NCBI GenBank assembly: GCA_030583705.1
Contig: CP129471.1
Location: 114,506 to 178,505, forward strand
Reading direction: 5' to 3'
DNA from: Patescibacteria group bacterium
GTDB lineage: Bacteria > Patescibacteriota > Patescibacteriia > Patescibacteriales > Patescibacteriaceae
DNA: 64,000 nucleotides
Under the pieces are notes generated by a model, which saw only the letters and a program-made list of their open reading frames with translations, was not told the DNA's origin and did not search any database. Position 1 is the first letter of the stretch. The number at the start of each line of letters is the position of its first letter. Position numbers and translations under genes: made by a program. Positions 24,573 to 34,400 of this stretch are shown here, in pieces.

Positions 24573-24634
24573 TTTCTTCACTTAATTTGAGTAGTGCTTA
24601 ATTTAAATAATCAAAAAGGAATATAAAAACCCGC

Positions 24635-25222
24635 ATGAAGACTTTTCTTACCCATCTGGCTGAATTTGTTAAAATGGCCATTATTGCCTTGGCTATTATT
24701 CTACCTATTCGTTATTTTATTGTTCAACCTTTTTACGTTAAGGGCGCTTCAATGGAGCCAACTTTTCATGATCATGAGTACTTAATGGTTGATGAGATAA
24801 GTTATAGGTTTAATGAACCCAAGAGAGGCGAAGTCTTGGTTTTTCGTTATCCTTATAATCCAAAAGAATATTATATTAAGAGACTAATCGGCTTGCCCGG
24901 TGAGACGATTTTAATTCAGGATGGAATGGTTTTTATCACTACTGAAGATAATCGGCAGTTTTTACTTAAAGAAAATTATTTACCATCTGATATTTATACG
25001 GTTTTTTCTTCTATTGAGCCTATTAGGCTTTCAGAAGATGAATATTTTGTTTTAGGAGATAACCGTAATAGCTCTAAAGATTCACGAGTTTTCGGACCGA
25101 TTAACAGCTCGCATATTATAGGTAGGGTTTTCTTCAGGGGTTGGCCGTTAAATCGTTTTGGTTTACTTTTAGAGGATGATCCTTATCCGCAAGAAGAATC
25201 TTTTGGTTTAAATGGTTTATAA
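24635..25222 (+). CDS. lepB: Signal peptidase I
   Basis: The 195-aa membrane protease removes signal peptides from secreted proteins. It has one N-terminal helix (about residues 10-30), the nucleophile in KGASMEPTF (S39), the general-base lysine in YYIKRLIGLPGE (K82) and the conserved boxes GDNRNSSKDSR and GRVFFRGWP. Residue pattern and length fit Gram-positive-type SipS/LepB. It can process the many signal-peptide proteins of this window but not the prepilins, which need PilD. Confidence 0.95.
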   Translation: MKTFLTHLAEFVKMAIIALAIILPIRYFIVQPFYVKGASMEPTFHDHEYLMVDEISYRFNEPKRGEVLVFRYPYNPKEYYIKRLIGLPGETILIQDGMVFITTEDNRQFLLKENYLPSDIYTVFSSIEPIRLSEDEYFVLGDNRNSSKDSRVFGPINSSHIIGRVFFRGWPLNRFGLLLEDDPYPQEESFGLNGL

Positions 25223-25262
25223 AAAATTAGCTTTTAACTTTTAATAATTTTTAATCTTACTT

Positions 25263-26600
25263 ATGTCAAAAAATATTAATCGCCCAGCCAAAAACAAGAA
25301 CGTTGTGGTGGCGAAAAAGAAAAACGATCCTCCCTCTCGCCTTAAAGGTTTTCGTGATCTTATTGGAGAAGATAAGCGTTATTGGCGATTGGTTGTTGAT
25401 AAGGCGACACAGTTATCTAAAGTTTATGATTACGAAAGACTGGAGTTACCCCAAATTGAGTCTTTGTCTTTGTTTGAAAAACTTCATGGTAAAAACTCTG
25501 AGGCAATAACCAAAGAGCTTTACAGCTTTACCGATAATGGCAATGAAAAAGTGGCCTTGCGTCATCATTTTAAAGCCCCTCTAGCTAGAGCTTTAATGGA
25601 GCACCTTATTGGTGATGAACCGGTAATGATTAAGACTTGTTTGATTGGCCCTCTTTATCGTTACGTTAAGACTCAGTCTGGTTTTTATCGTGAACATCGT
25701 CAGTGGAATATGGATGTGGCTGGTGTTAGTGGTCCGGTGATTGATGCTCAACTTATTCTTATTGCTTGGAATTTTTTTAGAGAATTGCAAATAGATATTA
25801 CGGTAGAAATTAATAATTTAGGTGATGAGGAGTGCCGTGAGGCTTACAAAGAAGCCTTGGTTGAACATTACAAGGACAGGGCCAAGAAGGTTAAATTGCC
25901 GATTGAGCTTAAGAAACGGTTAACTAAAGATCCTTTTTCTATCTTAACGGATACGGATGAGCGCTTATCTGAATTTAATGAAGACGCTCCCCAGATTGTT
26001 GACTATCTTTCCCAAGAAGATAAAGAAAATTTCTTTTTAACTCTTGAACATCTTGATTCTCTAAATATCTCCTATAATCTTAACCCGACACTTTTCGGCT
26101 CCTTTAATTTTTACTGTGGTACGGTTTTTGAATTTGTTACACCAGAAGAAGAGGGACGCAAACAGCAAGTTTTGGGTACTGGTGGAAGATATTCTGATTT
26201 GTATTCTTGTTTATTTGATAAAGAAGTGCCGGCTGCTGGTTTTTCGGTGGGCTTAGATAGAACCGTTAATCGTTTAAAAAGTCTTAATCTGCCTTTTCAG
26301 AGCGAAGCTCCACCTGATGTTTATTTTGCACAAATCGGGCAACAGGCTAGACACAAAGCTATGGTAATGTTTGAAGAATTGCGAAAATCAGGTTTTAGTG
26401 TTAGCCAAGGATTTTTACATAATGGTCTTAAGGGACAACTTGAGGAAGCTGAAAAAATGCAGGTTCGTTTTACGATTATTTTAGGACAAAAAGAAATGAT
26501 GGATGGAACAATAATCTTAAGAGATATGGAATCAGGAGCCCAAGAGGTGGTTGATGCCAAGAAACTTATAGGTGAACTTGAAAAGAGAATGAAACAATAA
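25263..26600 (+). CDS. hisS: Histidyl-tRNA synthetase, catalytic signatures altered
   Basis: The 445-aa protein aligns along its length with class II HisRS: an N-terminal Lys-rich extension (about 1-24), LKGFRDLIGEDKRYW, the motif 2 region (GPLYRYVKTQSGFYREHRQ), GTVFEFV, GTGGRYSDL, motif 3 (VGLDRTVNRL) and an anticodon-binding domain (about 350-445). Several residues that define histidine activation differ from E. coli HisRS. LRPEGT is LRHHFK (Glu83 equivalent becomes H102). RGLDYY is GSFNFY (Arg259 equivalent becomes G279). GGRYD is GGRYS. It may be a divergent lineage-specific HisRS or a paralogue with another task, such as HisZ-like regulation; no hisG is nearby. The family is certain, the activity is not. 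Confidence 0.8.
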   Translation: MSKNINRPAKNKNVVVAKKKNDPPSRLKGFRDLIGEDKRYWRLVVDKATQLSKVYDYERLELPQIESLSLFEKLHGKNSEAITKELYSFTDNGNEKVALRHHFKAPLARALMEHLIGDEPVMIKTCLIGPLYRYVKTQSGFYREHRQWNMDVAGVSGPVIDAQLILIAWNFFRELQIDITVEINNLGDEECREAYKEALVEHYKDRAKKVKLPIELKKRLTKDPFSILTDTDERLSEFNEDAPQIVDYLSQEDKENFFLTLEHLDSLNISYNLNPTLFGSFNFYCGTVFEFVTPEEEGRKQQVLGTGGRYSDLYSCLFDKEVPAAGFSVGLDRTVNRLKSLNLPFQSEAPPDVYFAQIGQQARHKAMVMFEELRKSGFSVSQGFLHNGLKGQLEEAEKMQVRFTIILGQKEMMDGTIILRDMESGAQEVVDAKKLIGELEKRMKQ

Positions 26601-26605
26601 TATCC

Positions 26606-26634
26606 TTGACTTTTTAATTAAATTATGATATTAT
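26606..26634 (+). promoter_or_regulatory. Predicted sigma70 promoter after hisS
   Basis: TTGACT (26606-26611), a 17-base spacer and TATTAT (26629-26634) begin 6 bases after the hisS stop. The only thing downstream before a terminator is a short non-coding stretch. Confidence 0.55.
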
Positions 26635-26640
26635 TAATAT

Positions 26641-26727
26641 AATAGCTAAAGTGTTGGAAAAGAAAATAGGTTTTTATTAATATTTTCCTAAAAACTCACA
26701 AAAACAGGCAAAATAGCCTGTTTTTGT
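26641..26727 (+). ncRNA. Candidate small RNA between hisS and rpsU
   Basis: A predicted promoter and a strong terminator bracket about 87 bases with no open frame of note. Inside, GGAAAA and TTTTCC can form a further stem. Alternatively the terminator just ends the hisS transcript and the promoter is fortuitous. Confidence 0.35.
26698..26727 (+). terminator. Rho-independent terminator after hisS
   Basis: A perfect 12-bp stem (left arm ACAAAAACAGGC, right arm GCCTGTTTTTGT) closes a 6-base AAAATA loop, with the T run in the right arm. Confidence 0.85.
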
Positions 26728-26766
26728 TATATTGATTGTACCTCAAGCTTGAATTTAGTCCTTTAA

Positions 26767-26795
26767 TTGACAACCGCTTCTTAATGGGATAAAAT
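26767..26795 (+). promoter_or_regulatory. Predicted sigma70 promoter of rpsU
   Basis: A perfect TTGACA (26767-26772), a 17-base spacer and TAAAAT (26790-26795) stand about 80 bases before the rpsU start, giving a leader of about 73 bases. Confidence 0.75.
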
Positions 26796-26875
26796 ACTTA
26801 AGTTGATTATACCTTAATTATATTACTTTATTAACATATAATAACGTATACCACCTAGAAAGGCAGGTGCTAACT

Positions 26876-27121
26876 ATGGTTGAATTTAAACGGAAAAAGG
26901 GTGAAACTTTTGAAAGTTTCTTAAGACGTTTTAATAAGCGATTACAACAGAGTAAGCGCTTGGTTGCGGCTAGGAAAAATCGTTATCATCGTAAAGATAA
27001 AAACGAGAACCAGAAAAAGCAAAGCGCTTTAGTTGGTCTTAAGCTGCGCTCTAAACGTGAATACGAAGAAAAAGTCAGTAAATTTTCAGATAATCTTAAT
27101 AAAACGGGTAATAGATGGTAG
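26876..27121 (+). CDS. rpsU: Small ribosomal subunit protein bS21
   Basis: The 81-aa very basic protein reads MVEFKRKKGETFESFLRRFNK and continues with KR/RK-rich helices, matching the bS21 family (about 60-85 aa), which sits near the 3' end of 16S rRNA at the mRNA exit. The ATG at 26876 is chosen over the in-frame GTG at 26867 because an AGGCAGG ribosome-binding site then has proper spacing. CPR bS21 proteins often carry C-terminal extensions like the one here. It has its own promoter and a terminator on each side, so it is monocistronic. Confidence 0.85.
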   Translation: MVEFKRKKGETFESFLRRFNKRLQQSKRLVAARKNRYHRKDKNENQKKQSALVGLKLRSKREYEEKVSKFSDNLNKTGNRW

Positions 27122-27144
27122 AGTGCTTGTTTAGTAGGTAAAAT

Positions 27145-27175
27145 AAAAACAATGAAGTTTTTCTTCATTGTTTTT
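27145..27175. terminator. Bidirectional terminator between rpsU and rel
   Basis: A 13-bp stem (AAAAACAATGAAG/CTTCATTGTTTTT) around TTTTT lies between the convergent genes and overlaps the last bases of rel. A and T runs on both sides allow use from either direction. Confidence 0.85.
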
Positions 27176-28640
27176 ATTTTTTAAAGCCAGGAAAAAATCT
27201 TTTAATAGATTCAAGCCTTGATTTTTTAGCATACTGTTTTATTTTATCTCTAGCTCTTCTGGTTTTAATAAAGGATAGCCAATCATAGTTAGGACCGGCT
27301 CTGTTTTGATCTGTAATTATTTCCACCACATCACCGTTTTTCAGCTCTTGATCTAGTGGTGCTATGCGATTATTAATTCGTGAAGCTACTGACTTATTGC
27401 CAATATCCGTATGAATGTCATAAGCAAAATCAATTGGCGTAGCGCCTCTTGGTAGATCATGTACATCTCCTTTGGGGGTAAAGACAAAGATACGGTCTTG
27501 GAAGACATCAAATTTTATTTCAGTAATAAAGTCTTGTCCAGTGGCTACACCTCTTTGTATTTCCAAAATTTCTTTAACCCATTTGGGCATAGTATCTGGC
27601 GAGTTGCCGGTGGGTTGTTTGTAATACCAATGGGCGGAAATTCCGTATAAAGATTCTTCATGCATTTTATGAGTACGTATTTGGAACTCCGTTGATTTAC
27701 CTTCAAGTCCAAAAACTGTAGTGTGAATACTACGGTAGCCATTTGGTTTTGGTACGGCAATATAATCTTTAAAACGCGCGTAATTTGGTCTCCAAATAGA
27801 ATGCACCACTCCTAGGCTTTTATAACAGTCCGCCACATTATCAACAACAATACGCAGGGCAAAAACGTCATGGATTTCATCAAAAGCACGATTTTTAATC
27901 TGCATCTTTTGCCAGATACTATATAAATGCTTAAAACGTCCTTCTAGCTCATGTTTAATACCTTCTTGGAGGAGCTTTGTGCCAGCAATTTCTTTCATTT
28001 GGGCAATGTATTCTTTAAGCTCGGCTTTTCTTTCTATCTCATAACGTTGTCTTAGTTTCTCATATTCTTTGGGATGGAGCTCTTTAAAGCAGAGATCTTC
28101 CATTTGCCATTTTAAGCTGGAGATACCTAAAAGTCCGGCAATTGGCGCATAGATTTCCAAAGTTTCCTGGGCAATCCTTTTTCTTTTGTCTTTAACTAGT
28201 CCGCGTAGAGTTCTTAGGTTATGAAGACGATCTGCGAATTTAATTAAAATAACTCTCGGATCTTCAGCCATGGCCAAAAACATTTTCCTAAGATTTTCTC
28301 TATATCTTTTTATACCTCTATATTTTATTTTACCTAGCTTAGTTATACCCTCTACCAGTTTAGCTATTTCTGGTCCGAAATTTTTTTCAAGGTCTTCTAG
28401 TGTTTTATCCGTATCTTCGGGTACATCATGCAATATACCCGCGCAGACAATGGGTAGGTCGGCTTTTATTTCCGAAAGTATATAGGCGGTTTCTAAAGGG
28501 TGTTCAATATAAGGCTCACCCGTTAGTCTGGTTTGTTCTTTATGGGCTTCACTGGCAAAACGATAAGCTCGCCGTAGTATCTTAACATCGGCTTCGGGTA
28601 AGTAGGTTAAAACGTTGTCAACTATCTGCTTGATTGTCAT
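27174..28640 (-). CDS. rel: Bifunctional (p)ppGpp synthetase/hydrolase, short form
   Basis: The 488-aa alarmone enzyme has an N-terminal HD hydrolase domain (H47, H71-D72 in LHDVPEDTD, D137 in KFADRLHNLRTL), a synthetase domain (about 230-345; ARFKDYIAVPKPNGYRSIH, EFQIRTHKMHEESLYG) and a TGS domain (about 385-450; VFTPKGDVHDLPRGATPIDFAY). The RFKD signature is of the RxKD type found in bifunctional Rel/SpoT. It stops soon after TGS, so the helical, zinc-finger and ACT regulatory modules of the usual 700-residue protein are absent. Control by the ribosome is therefore probably altered. A consensus promoter lies upstream. Confidence 0.93.
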   Translation of the reverse strand: MTIKQIVDNVLTYLPEADVKILRRAYRFASEAHKEQTRLTGEPYIEHPLETAYILSEIKADLPIVCAGILHDVPEDTDKTLEDLEKNFGPEIAKLVEGITKLGKIKYRGIKRYRENLRKMFLAMAEDPRVILIKFADRLHNLRTLRGLVKDKRKRIAQETLEIYAPIAGLLGISSLKWQMEDLCFKELHPKEYEKLRQRYEIERKAELKEYIAQMKEIAGTKLLQEGIKHELEGRFKHLYSIWQKMQIKNRAFDEIHDVFALRIVVDNVADCYKSLGVVHSIWRPNYARFKDYIAVPKPNGYRSIHTTVFGLEGKSTEFQIRTHKMHEESLYGISAHWYYKQPTGNSPDTMPKWVKEILEIQRGVATGQDFITEIKFDVFQDRIFVFTPKGDVHDLPRGATPIDFAYDIHTDIGNKSVASRINNRIAPLDQELKNGDVVEIITDQNRAGPNYDWLSFIKTRRARDKIKQYAKKSRLESIKRFFPGFKK

Positions 28641-28647
28641 GGTGGAC

Positions 28648-28676
28648 TTGTGTTATAATTGAAGTAATGATATTAT
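28648..28676 (+). promoter_or_regulatory. Predicted sigma70 promoter of the VirB2-like giant operon
   Basis: TTGTGT (28648-28653), a 17-base spacer and TATTAT (28671-28676) lie 35 bases before the start codon at 28711. Its initiation region falls inside the rel promoter, so the two may compete. Confidence 0.55.
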
Positions 28677-28677
28677 A

Positions 28678-28706
28678 ATTATAAGAGTATTAAACTTCTT
28701 AGTCAA
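28678..28706 (-). promoter_or_regulatory. Predicted sigma70 promoter of rel
   Basis: On the minus strand TTGACT (28706-28701), a 17-base spacer and TATAAT (28683-28678) precede the rel start at 28640. It lies just downstream of, and close against, a plus-strand promoter. Confidence 0.7.
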
Positions 28707-28710
28707 ACGC

Positions 28711-31437
28711 ATGTCTTTATTTAAGGTAACATTGTCTTGGATTTTTGCCGTTTTATTTTTCGGATTATTTCAGCTAGCGGCTGTTTCGGCCGGTACGCCT
28801 GATTTAGGTTTAAATTACGCTGAGCCAATTGGTTTGCCTGGTACTGACCCAAGAATAATTATTGCCAGAATAATCCAAATAGCCTTGGGCTTTTTGGGAA
28901 TTTTGGCTGTCTCTTTGATAATCTATGCTGGTTTTCTTTGGATGACCTCTAAAGGTGATGAAGAAAAAGTTTCTAAAGCTAAAACTATCTTAAAGAATGG
29001 AGTTATTGGTTTAGTGATTATTCTTTCTTCTTTTGCTATTGCTACTTTTGTCTTAAGTCGTTTAATGGCAGCTTTTGGTTCAGGCGGATCTGGTTCAGGC
29101 GGACCAGGTGCCGGTGGAGGCTTAGGTGCTTTGGGTAATGGTATAATTGAAAGTGTTTATCCAGAACCCGGAGCCTTAGGGGTACCTCGTAATACCAGTA
29201 TTATTGTTACTTTTCGTTTACCTATGTCGCCGGGAAGTATTTGTCTTAATGTTGAAAATGATCTTTGTTCTCCGGGAACCAAAATAAGAACCGAGAGTGT
29301 ACAGATAAGGAATACCACTGATCCAAATAATCCTTCTGAGGCTTTAAGTAATGTTCTTGTTAGCTCTAATGATAACCGTACTTTTGTTTTTCGTCCGGTT
29401 GAGCCTTTGGGAGGAAGCCAAAATACCATTTACACCGTTATGTTAACCAATGAAATAAAGACCGCGGCCAACCAAGGAGCTTTTGGTGGTTTGAATAATT
29501 TCAGCTGGAGTTTTGAGGTAAGCAATGAATTTGATTTTATGCCTCCAAGAATTCTTGGTCTTAAACTTTTGGATAATAACCCCCCTATAAATGAAAGTCT
29601 GGGTATTTTTCCTTTACCAGATAATGAACGCGATGAAATAAGCGAGGAAATAGAGCCGACTAGGGCTTTTGGTGCTATTGAAGCTGTTAATTCTACTATG
29701 GTACCAGACACTTATCAAGCGGCTTCTGCCACCATTGAACGTGGAGTTGGTGGTGAACCAGGTACTGTAGGAGCTTCGGTTTCCGGCACTAATCAATGCG
29801 AAAACGGAGAGGTTACTGTTCTTATAGACACCAATGGAACTCATGCCAATATTTCTTACACTCAACCTGGTCAAGAAGGAGATTCTTTGCTTATTTTAGA
29901 TAACAGTGTTCCTTTGGGTCCTTGTGATTTAATGGTACAGTTTCAGTCCGGAGAAGTTGTGGCCGGGCGTTCTTGGATTGTTACAACAGTGGAAGAAAGA
30001 CAAGCAGATACTTTAACGGTTGGTTCAAGAATCTATACCTTTGTGAATGAAAATGCCGGTAATTTTCAAATACAAGTTGGAGCTAATGCTCAACAAACCG
30101 CTGTTGCCATTAGAGATAAGATTAACAGTACTAGTAACCCCCACCCTCAGGTAAGTGCCGCTCTTGATCCTAGAGCACAAACTCCTACTGTAATAATTAC
30201 CGCTAAAATAGCTGGTCCTGGAGGTAACTTTTTGGAGTTATCCGATAGCTCTATAGCACTTATTACCAATGGTATGAGGGGTGGTAATGAAAGACAAGTT
30301 AATTATACGATTAGGGGAGAAAGAGACCAGCCCATGAATACTATTATCCAGATTAATTTTAACGAAGCTATTAATCCGATTACCGTAGCTGGTAATAGCG
30401 AACAGTTAAAGAATAAATTAAGGGTGATTAATGCGCAGAGCGAAGAAGCTTTTGATGGTGCAAGTTGTTCCATGGATAACGAATGTCGTTCATTTAATTG
30501 TTTTGAAGGTTCTTGTCGGGGCGATGTTTTGTCCGGTAATTTTGTGATTGCTAATCAGTATAAGACGGTTGAGTTTATTTCGGATAAGAAATGCGGAGTT
30601 AATGGTTGTGGAGAAAGTATCTATTGTTTACCTAAAGACGCTGAGGTTAAAGTGGAGGCTGAGGCTGCTGAACTTTATGCTTGTACCGATTCTTCACAAT
30701 GCGATCAGTTTTCTTACACACAATGTGTTAACAGTCTTTGCCAAGATCCCGGCGTTGGACAGAATCCTCCAAGAAATAATCCTCAGGCCAGTATAATTAA
30801 CGGTATAGTTGACGCTGCTAGTAACTCTTTTGATGGTAATCGTAACATGGATGCCGAAGGTAGACGTTCTTATTACAGTCAAAATGACGATGAACTTCTT
30901 AACCGAGGAAAGGGAGATCATTATAATTGGTCTTTTTGGGTGAGTGATCGTTTAGATCTAACACCACCTAAGATTGATAGTGTTTCAGTTGTTAATAACC
31001 AACCTAAGGTTCATTTATCTTTACCTATTAAAATAACTTTCAGTAAGTTAATGATGTCTTCCACTATGACCACCGGTATTCGTATGGTTGATACTGGTTT
31101 TGAACAAGTAGCTCATCGTTTGATTAACCTTTGGTCTGCCGGCAATCATTTAGTGGGTTATTGGGTACGTAGTCAAAATATTGATTCCAACTCAAGTGGA
31201 GAAACAGATAAAACAGAAGCGTTTTTGGAGCATGGATTTTTCAGAGACTCCACAGTCTACAACAGCCAAGTCGGTTCCGGGGTTAAGGATCTTTATCAGA
31301 ATTGTTATAAACCATCCAGTGGGCCTGGTTGCATAGCTACTGCGCAGAATCCTTCATGTTGTCGTGACGGTAACGGTAACTTGCTGGCTACTGCCACTTT
31401 AACGGCTGACGGTAAATGTCCGATTGTTAGCAATTAA
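28711..31437 (+). CDS. VirB2/TrbC-like pilin-type protein with large extracellular Ig-like region
   Basis: The 908-aa protein begins with a signal-like helix (about 5-27), then a segment of the type IV secretion pilin type: two hydrophobic helices joined by a short basic loop (IIYAGFLWMTSKGDEEKVSKA, written here IIYAGFLWMTSKGDEEKV, then ILKNGVIGLVIILSSFAIAT; about 48-115). A Gly/Ser hinge follows. The rest is extracellular: a Big_5/SbsA-like Ig domain (ESVYPEPGALGVPRNTSIIV), further beta domains, and two short Cys clusters (about 588-605 and 650-680). Standard VirB2 proteins are about 100 aa, so this is a fusion in which the pilin-like part probably serves as membrane anchor or assembly unit. 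The neighbour at 31444 has the same N-terminus. Confidence 0.75.
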   Translation: MSLFKVTLSWIFAVLFFGLFQLAAVSAGTPDLGLNYAEPIGLPGTDPRIIIARIIQIALGFLGILAVSLIIYAGFLWMTSKGDEEKVSKAKTILKNGVIGLVIILSSFAIATFVLSRLMAAFGSGGSGSGGPGAGGGLGALGNGIIESVYPEPGALGVPRNTSIIVTFRLPMSPGSICLNVENDLCSPGTKIRTESVQIRNTTDPNNPSEALSNVLVSSNDNRTFVFRPVEPLGGSQNTIYTVMLTNEIKTAANQGAFGGLNNFSWSFEVSNEFDFMPPRILGLKLLDNNPPINESLGIFPLPDNERDEISEEIEPTRAFGAIEAVNSTMVPDTYQAASATIERGVGGEPGTVGASVSGTNQCENGEVTVLIDTNGTHANISYTQPGQEGDSLLILDNSVPLGPCDLMVQFQSGEVVAGRSWIVTTVEERQADTLTVGSRIYTFVNENAGNFQIQVGANAQQTAVAIRDKINSTSNPHPQVSAALDPRAQTPTVIITAKIAGPGGNFLELSDSSIALITNGMRGGNERQVNYTIRGERDQPMNTIIQINFNEAINPITVAGNSEQLKNKLRVINAQSEEAFDGASCSMDNECRSFNCFEGSCRGDVLSGNFVIANQYKTVEFISDKKCGVNGCGESIYCLPKDAEVKVEAEAAELYACTDSSQCDQFSYTQCVNSLCQDPGVGQNPPRNNPQASIINGIVDAASNSFDGNRNMDAEGRRSYYSQNDDELLNRGKGDHYNWSFWVSDRLDLTPPKIDSVSVVNNQPKVHLSLPIKITFSKLMMSSTMTTGIRMVDTGFEQVAHRLINLWSAGNHLVGYWVRSQNIDSNSSGETDKTEAFLEHGFFRDSTVYNSQVGSGVKDLYQNCYKPSSGPGCIATAQNPSCCRDGNGNLLATATLTADGKCPIVSN

Positions 31438-31443
31438 AATTAT

Positions 31444-34400
31444 ATGAAAACCCCTTTTAAGACTTTAATCATTTCCTTTACTTTATTAGCTTCATGTTTG
31501 GCTATTATTTTATTTGGGGCGACTGAACCTTTGATGGCTCAAGAGACTGAGTTCGGAATAACCCAAAATCAAGGGGTTGATACAGGTCTTGAATTTGCCG
31601 AAGGTATAGGTCTTTCTAAAACAGACCCACGGATTATGGCTGCTCGTATTATTCAGATTGCTTTGGGCTTCTTGGGTATTTTGGCGGTTGGTTTAATAAT
31701 CTATGCCGGTTTTATTTGGATGACCTCCAAGGGGGATGAAGAAAAAGTTTCTAAAGCCAAAACTATTTTAAAAAACGGAGCTATTGGTTTGGTTATAGTA
31801 TTAGGTTCTTTTGCCATTGCTACTTTTGTTTTGGGTAGATTACAGCAGTCTCTCGGTGGTGGCTCGGGTGATCCTGGTAGCGGTGATCCAGGAACCGGTG
31901 GGACTACAGTTTTTGCGGTACAAAGCACTACACCAGCCAATAACATGCAAAACGTTCCCCGTAACGCGATTATCCGGTTTAGTTTCACTAAAAATCTTCA
32001 AGAATCTTCAGTTAATGCCAATTCATTTATTGTCTCTTATGTTAATCAAACAGGCGGTAATTCAGTGATAGATGGTGCAATTTCTATTGTTAACGGTAGA
32101 TACGTTGAATTTACCCCTTCTGCAACTTGTGATGAACCAAATCAGAACATTAACTGTTTTGAGGCTGGTAGGCAAGTTTCAGTAGAGGCGGCTGGTAGCT
32201 TGGGTGGTATTTTAAGTATTAATAATGAAACTCTATTTTGTTCAGGTTCATATAATTGTAGTATTCTTTTTACAGTCGGTAATTGGCTTGATACCGAGGC
32301 ACCTAGGGTTAATATTTTAAATCGTCAGATTTGTGCGGCGGCTGAAAATATTATTGAAGCCAGCAGTATAGATAATTATGGTGTTTCTCATATAGATTTT
32401 TATGTTAATGAAGAATTTCTAGATAGACGACAAAATGATTCCAATCCTTTTGTTGGTAGCCCTTTTAATACTTCCGCTATTTGGAACTCTACTGGTTATG
32501 AGGTTGGACAAGTTGTTGGTTTAAAAGTTACGGCTTATGACTTAGACAATAACACAGGTACGGCCGAGGAATTTATTAGCCTTTCTCCATCACATTGTTG
32601 TAATGGTATACAAGATGGTGATGAAACTGGTATTGATTGTGGAGGTAGTTGTTTAGCTTGTACTGGTCAGGCTTGTGCGGTAGATAATCAGATCCCTGAG
32701 CAATGTAGTGATGATCTTTGTTCTTCCGGTCTTTGTTCAACCCTTGGTTCTTCCTCTGAGATTTGTGATGATGCTGGTTACGGGGGAGATATTTCATCAT
32801 GTTGTCTTTGTCAGGGTAGACCAAAAATAGAATGGATTAGTCCAATGGGAGGTTTTTGTAGTAATGATGTTAATCAGTACTGTCGGGATGATCAAGTTTG
32901 TGGTTCAGACGGTCATTGTGAAAGAGGCGTACCCAATGGAGCGCCAGGTAATTTTGTTACCATTGGCGGACAAGGTTTTGGAGCCCAAAAAGGTAAGGTT
33001 TTCTTTACCGACAATAATGGTAATTTAGTTGAAGCGGCTTTAGCGGATGATCCTGGTTTGGGTAATGCTCAGTGTACGGGTCAAGCCTGGAGAGATGAGC
33101 AAATTATAGCTGTTGTGCCATCTAGTGTAGGTAACGGCGGTATTACGGTGGAATTAGCCAATGGACAGGTCAGAGACGCTTCTAATGATGCTTTTGGCCC
33201 CTTGGTTAACGACTTTGTTCGTAATAATATTGAAAGACCGGGTGTTTGTCTTATTTCTCCAGACTCCGGAGTTTTTAATCAGAATGTTCAGTACCAAGGA
33301 GTTAAGCTAAATGCTTCTGAGGCTTATTTTGGTAATCTTTATCAAAATATAAAATCACCTCTTTCTTCTTTCTCGGACAAATCTGGTACTGCTTCAGTGC
33401 CAAATCTCCAAGACGGACAAACCACTACTTTTGTAGAAAAGGTTGGTGTAGAAAGTAACTTCCTGGGTTTCGTTAAAGACCCTGAGCCATATACCGGACC
33501 GATTATTTCCTCTATTGAGCCATCCAGTGGTCCGATTGGTCAATATGTAACCGTTCGTGGTTCTGGTTTTGGTCATATAAGAGGTACGAGTAATCTTTAT
33601 TTTGGTCCGACAGATGGAATTTTAGCTGATTATAATTTCCCTGAAATTTGCGCAGACAGTGTTTGGAGCGATAATCAGATTATAGTTAAGGTTCCTAGTG
33701 GAGTCAGTCTTGGAGAATTTTATAAACTTACTTTATCAGCCTCAGGTTATCCGCCGGTAGACAGCGGTACACTACGTTTCCAGGTTATGGAAGGTACACC
33801 TGATCCCGGTATTTGTCGTGTTTCTCCGATAATCGGACAACCTAACCAATTTATAAATATTTACGGAGAATATTTCCGTGATAAAGACGAAAACAGTGCA
33901 GCTCGTTTTTATAACCAACAAAATCAGTCCGGTAATGCCTTAGCGGAGTGGGCCATAGACCAGAGCGCTTCAGGTATTAAGCCTTGGAAAGTCTTAACTT
34001 CAGTTCCGCAAAATTCTCAAACCGGTCCTTTGCGTATTTTGGCCGGCTCACCGATGCAATTAAGTAACAGTGTTAATTTCGCAGTTGGTAGTTGTCAGCA
34101 AAATGCAGATTGTGGTGGTAGTCAAGTTTGTTGTTTAGCCGGTTTACCAGAAGGTGGTAAGTGTAAAGATAATGAAATGCAATGTTATGGTAATATTTTA
34201 ACTAGTGTTTATGAGTGGCGTTTTAATACTGGCTCAGAGTTTGCTTGTGCTGCAGATCAAGAACAATGTGGTACGGTTTGTTGTGCTACTGGTTCTTGCG
34301 AAAGAGATCCTGAAACCGGAGAGCCGCAAAATAAGTGTGAGGGTTGTTTAGAAGATCAAAATAAGTGCGGTAATGGGCAGTGCTGTAATGGCGCTTGCAA

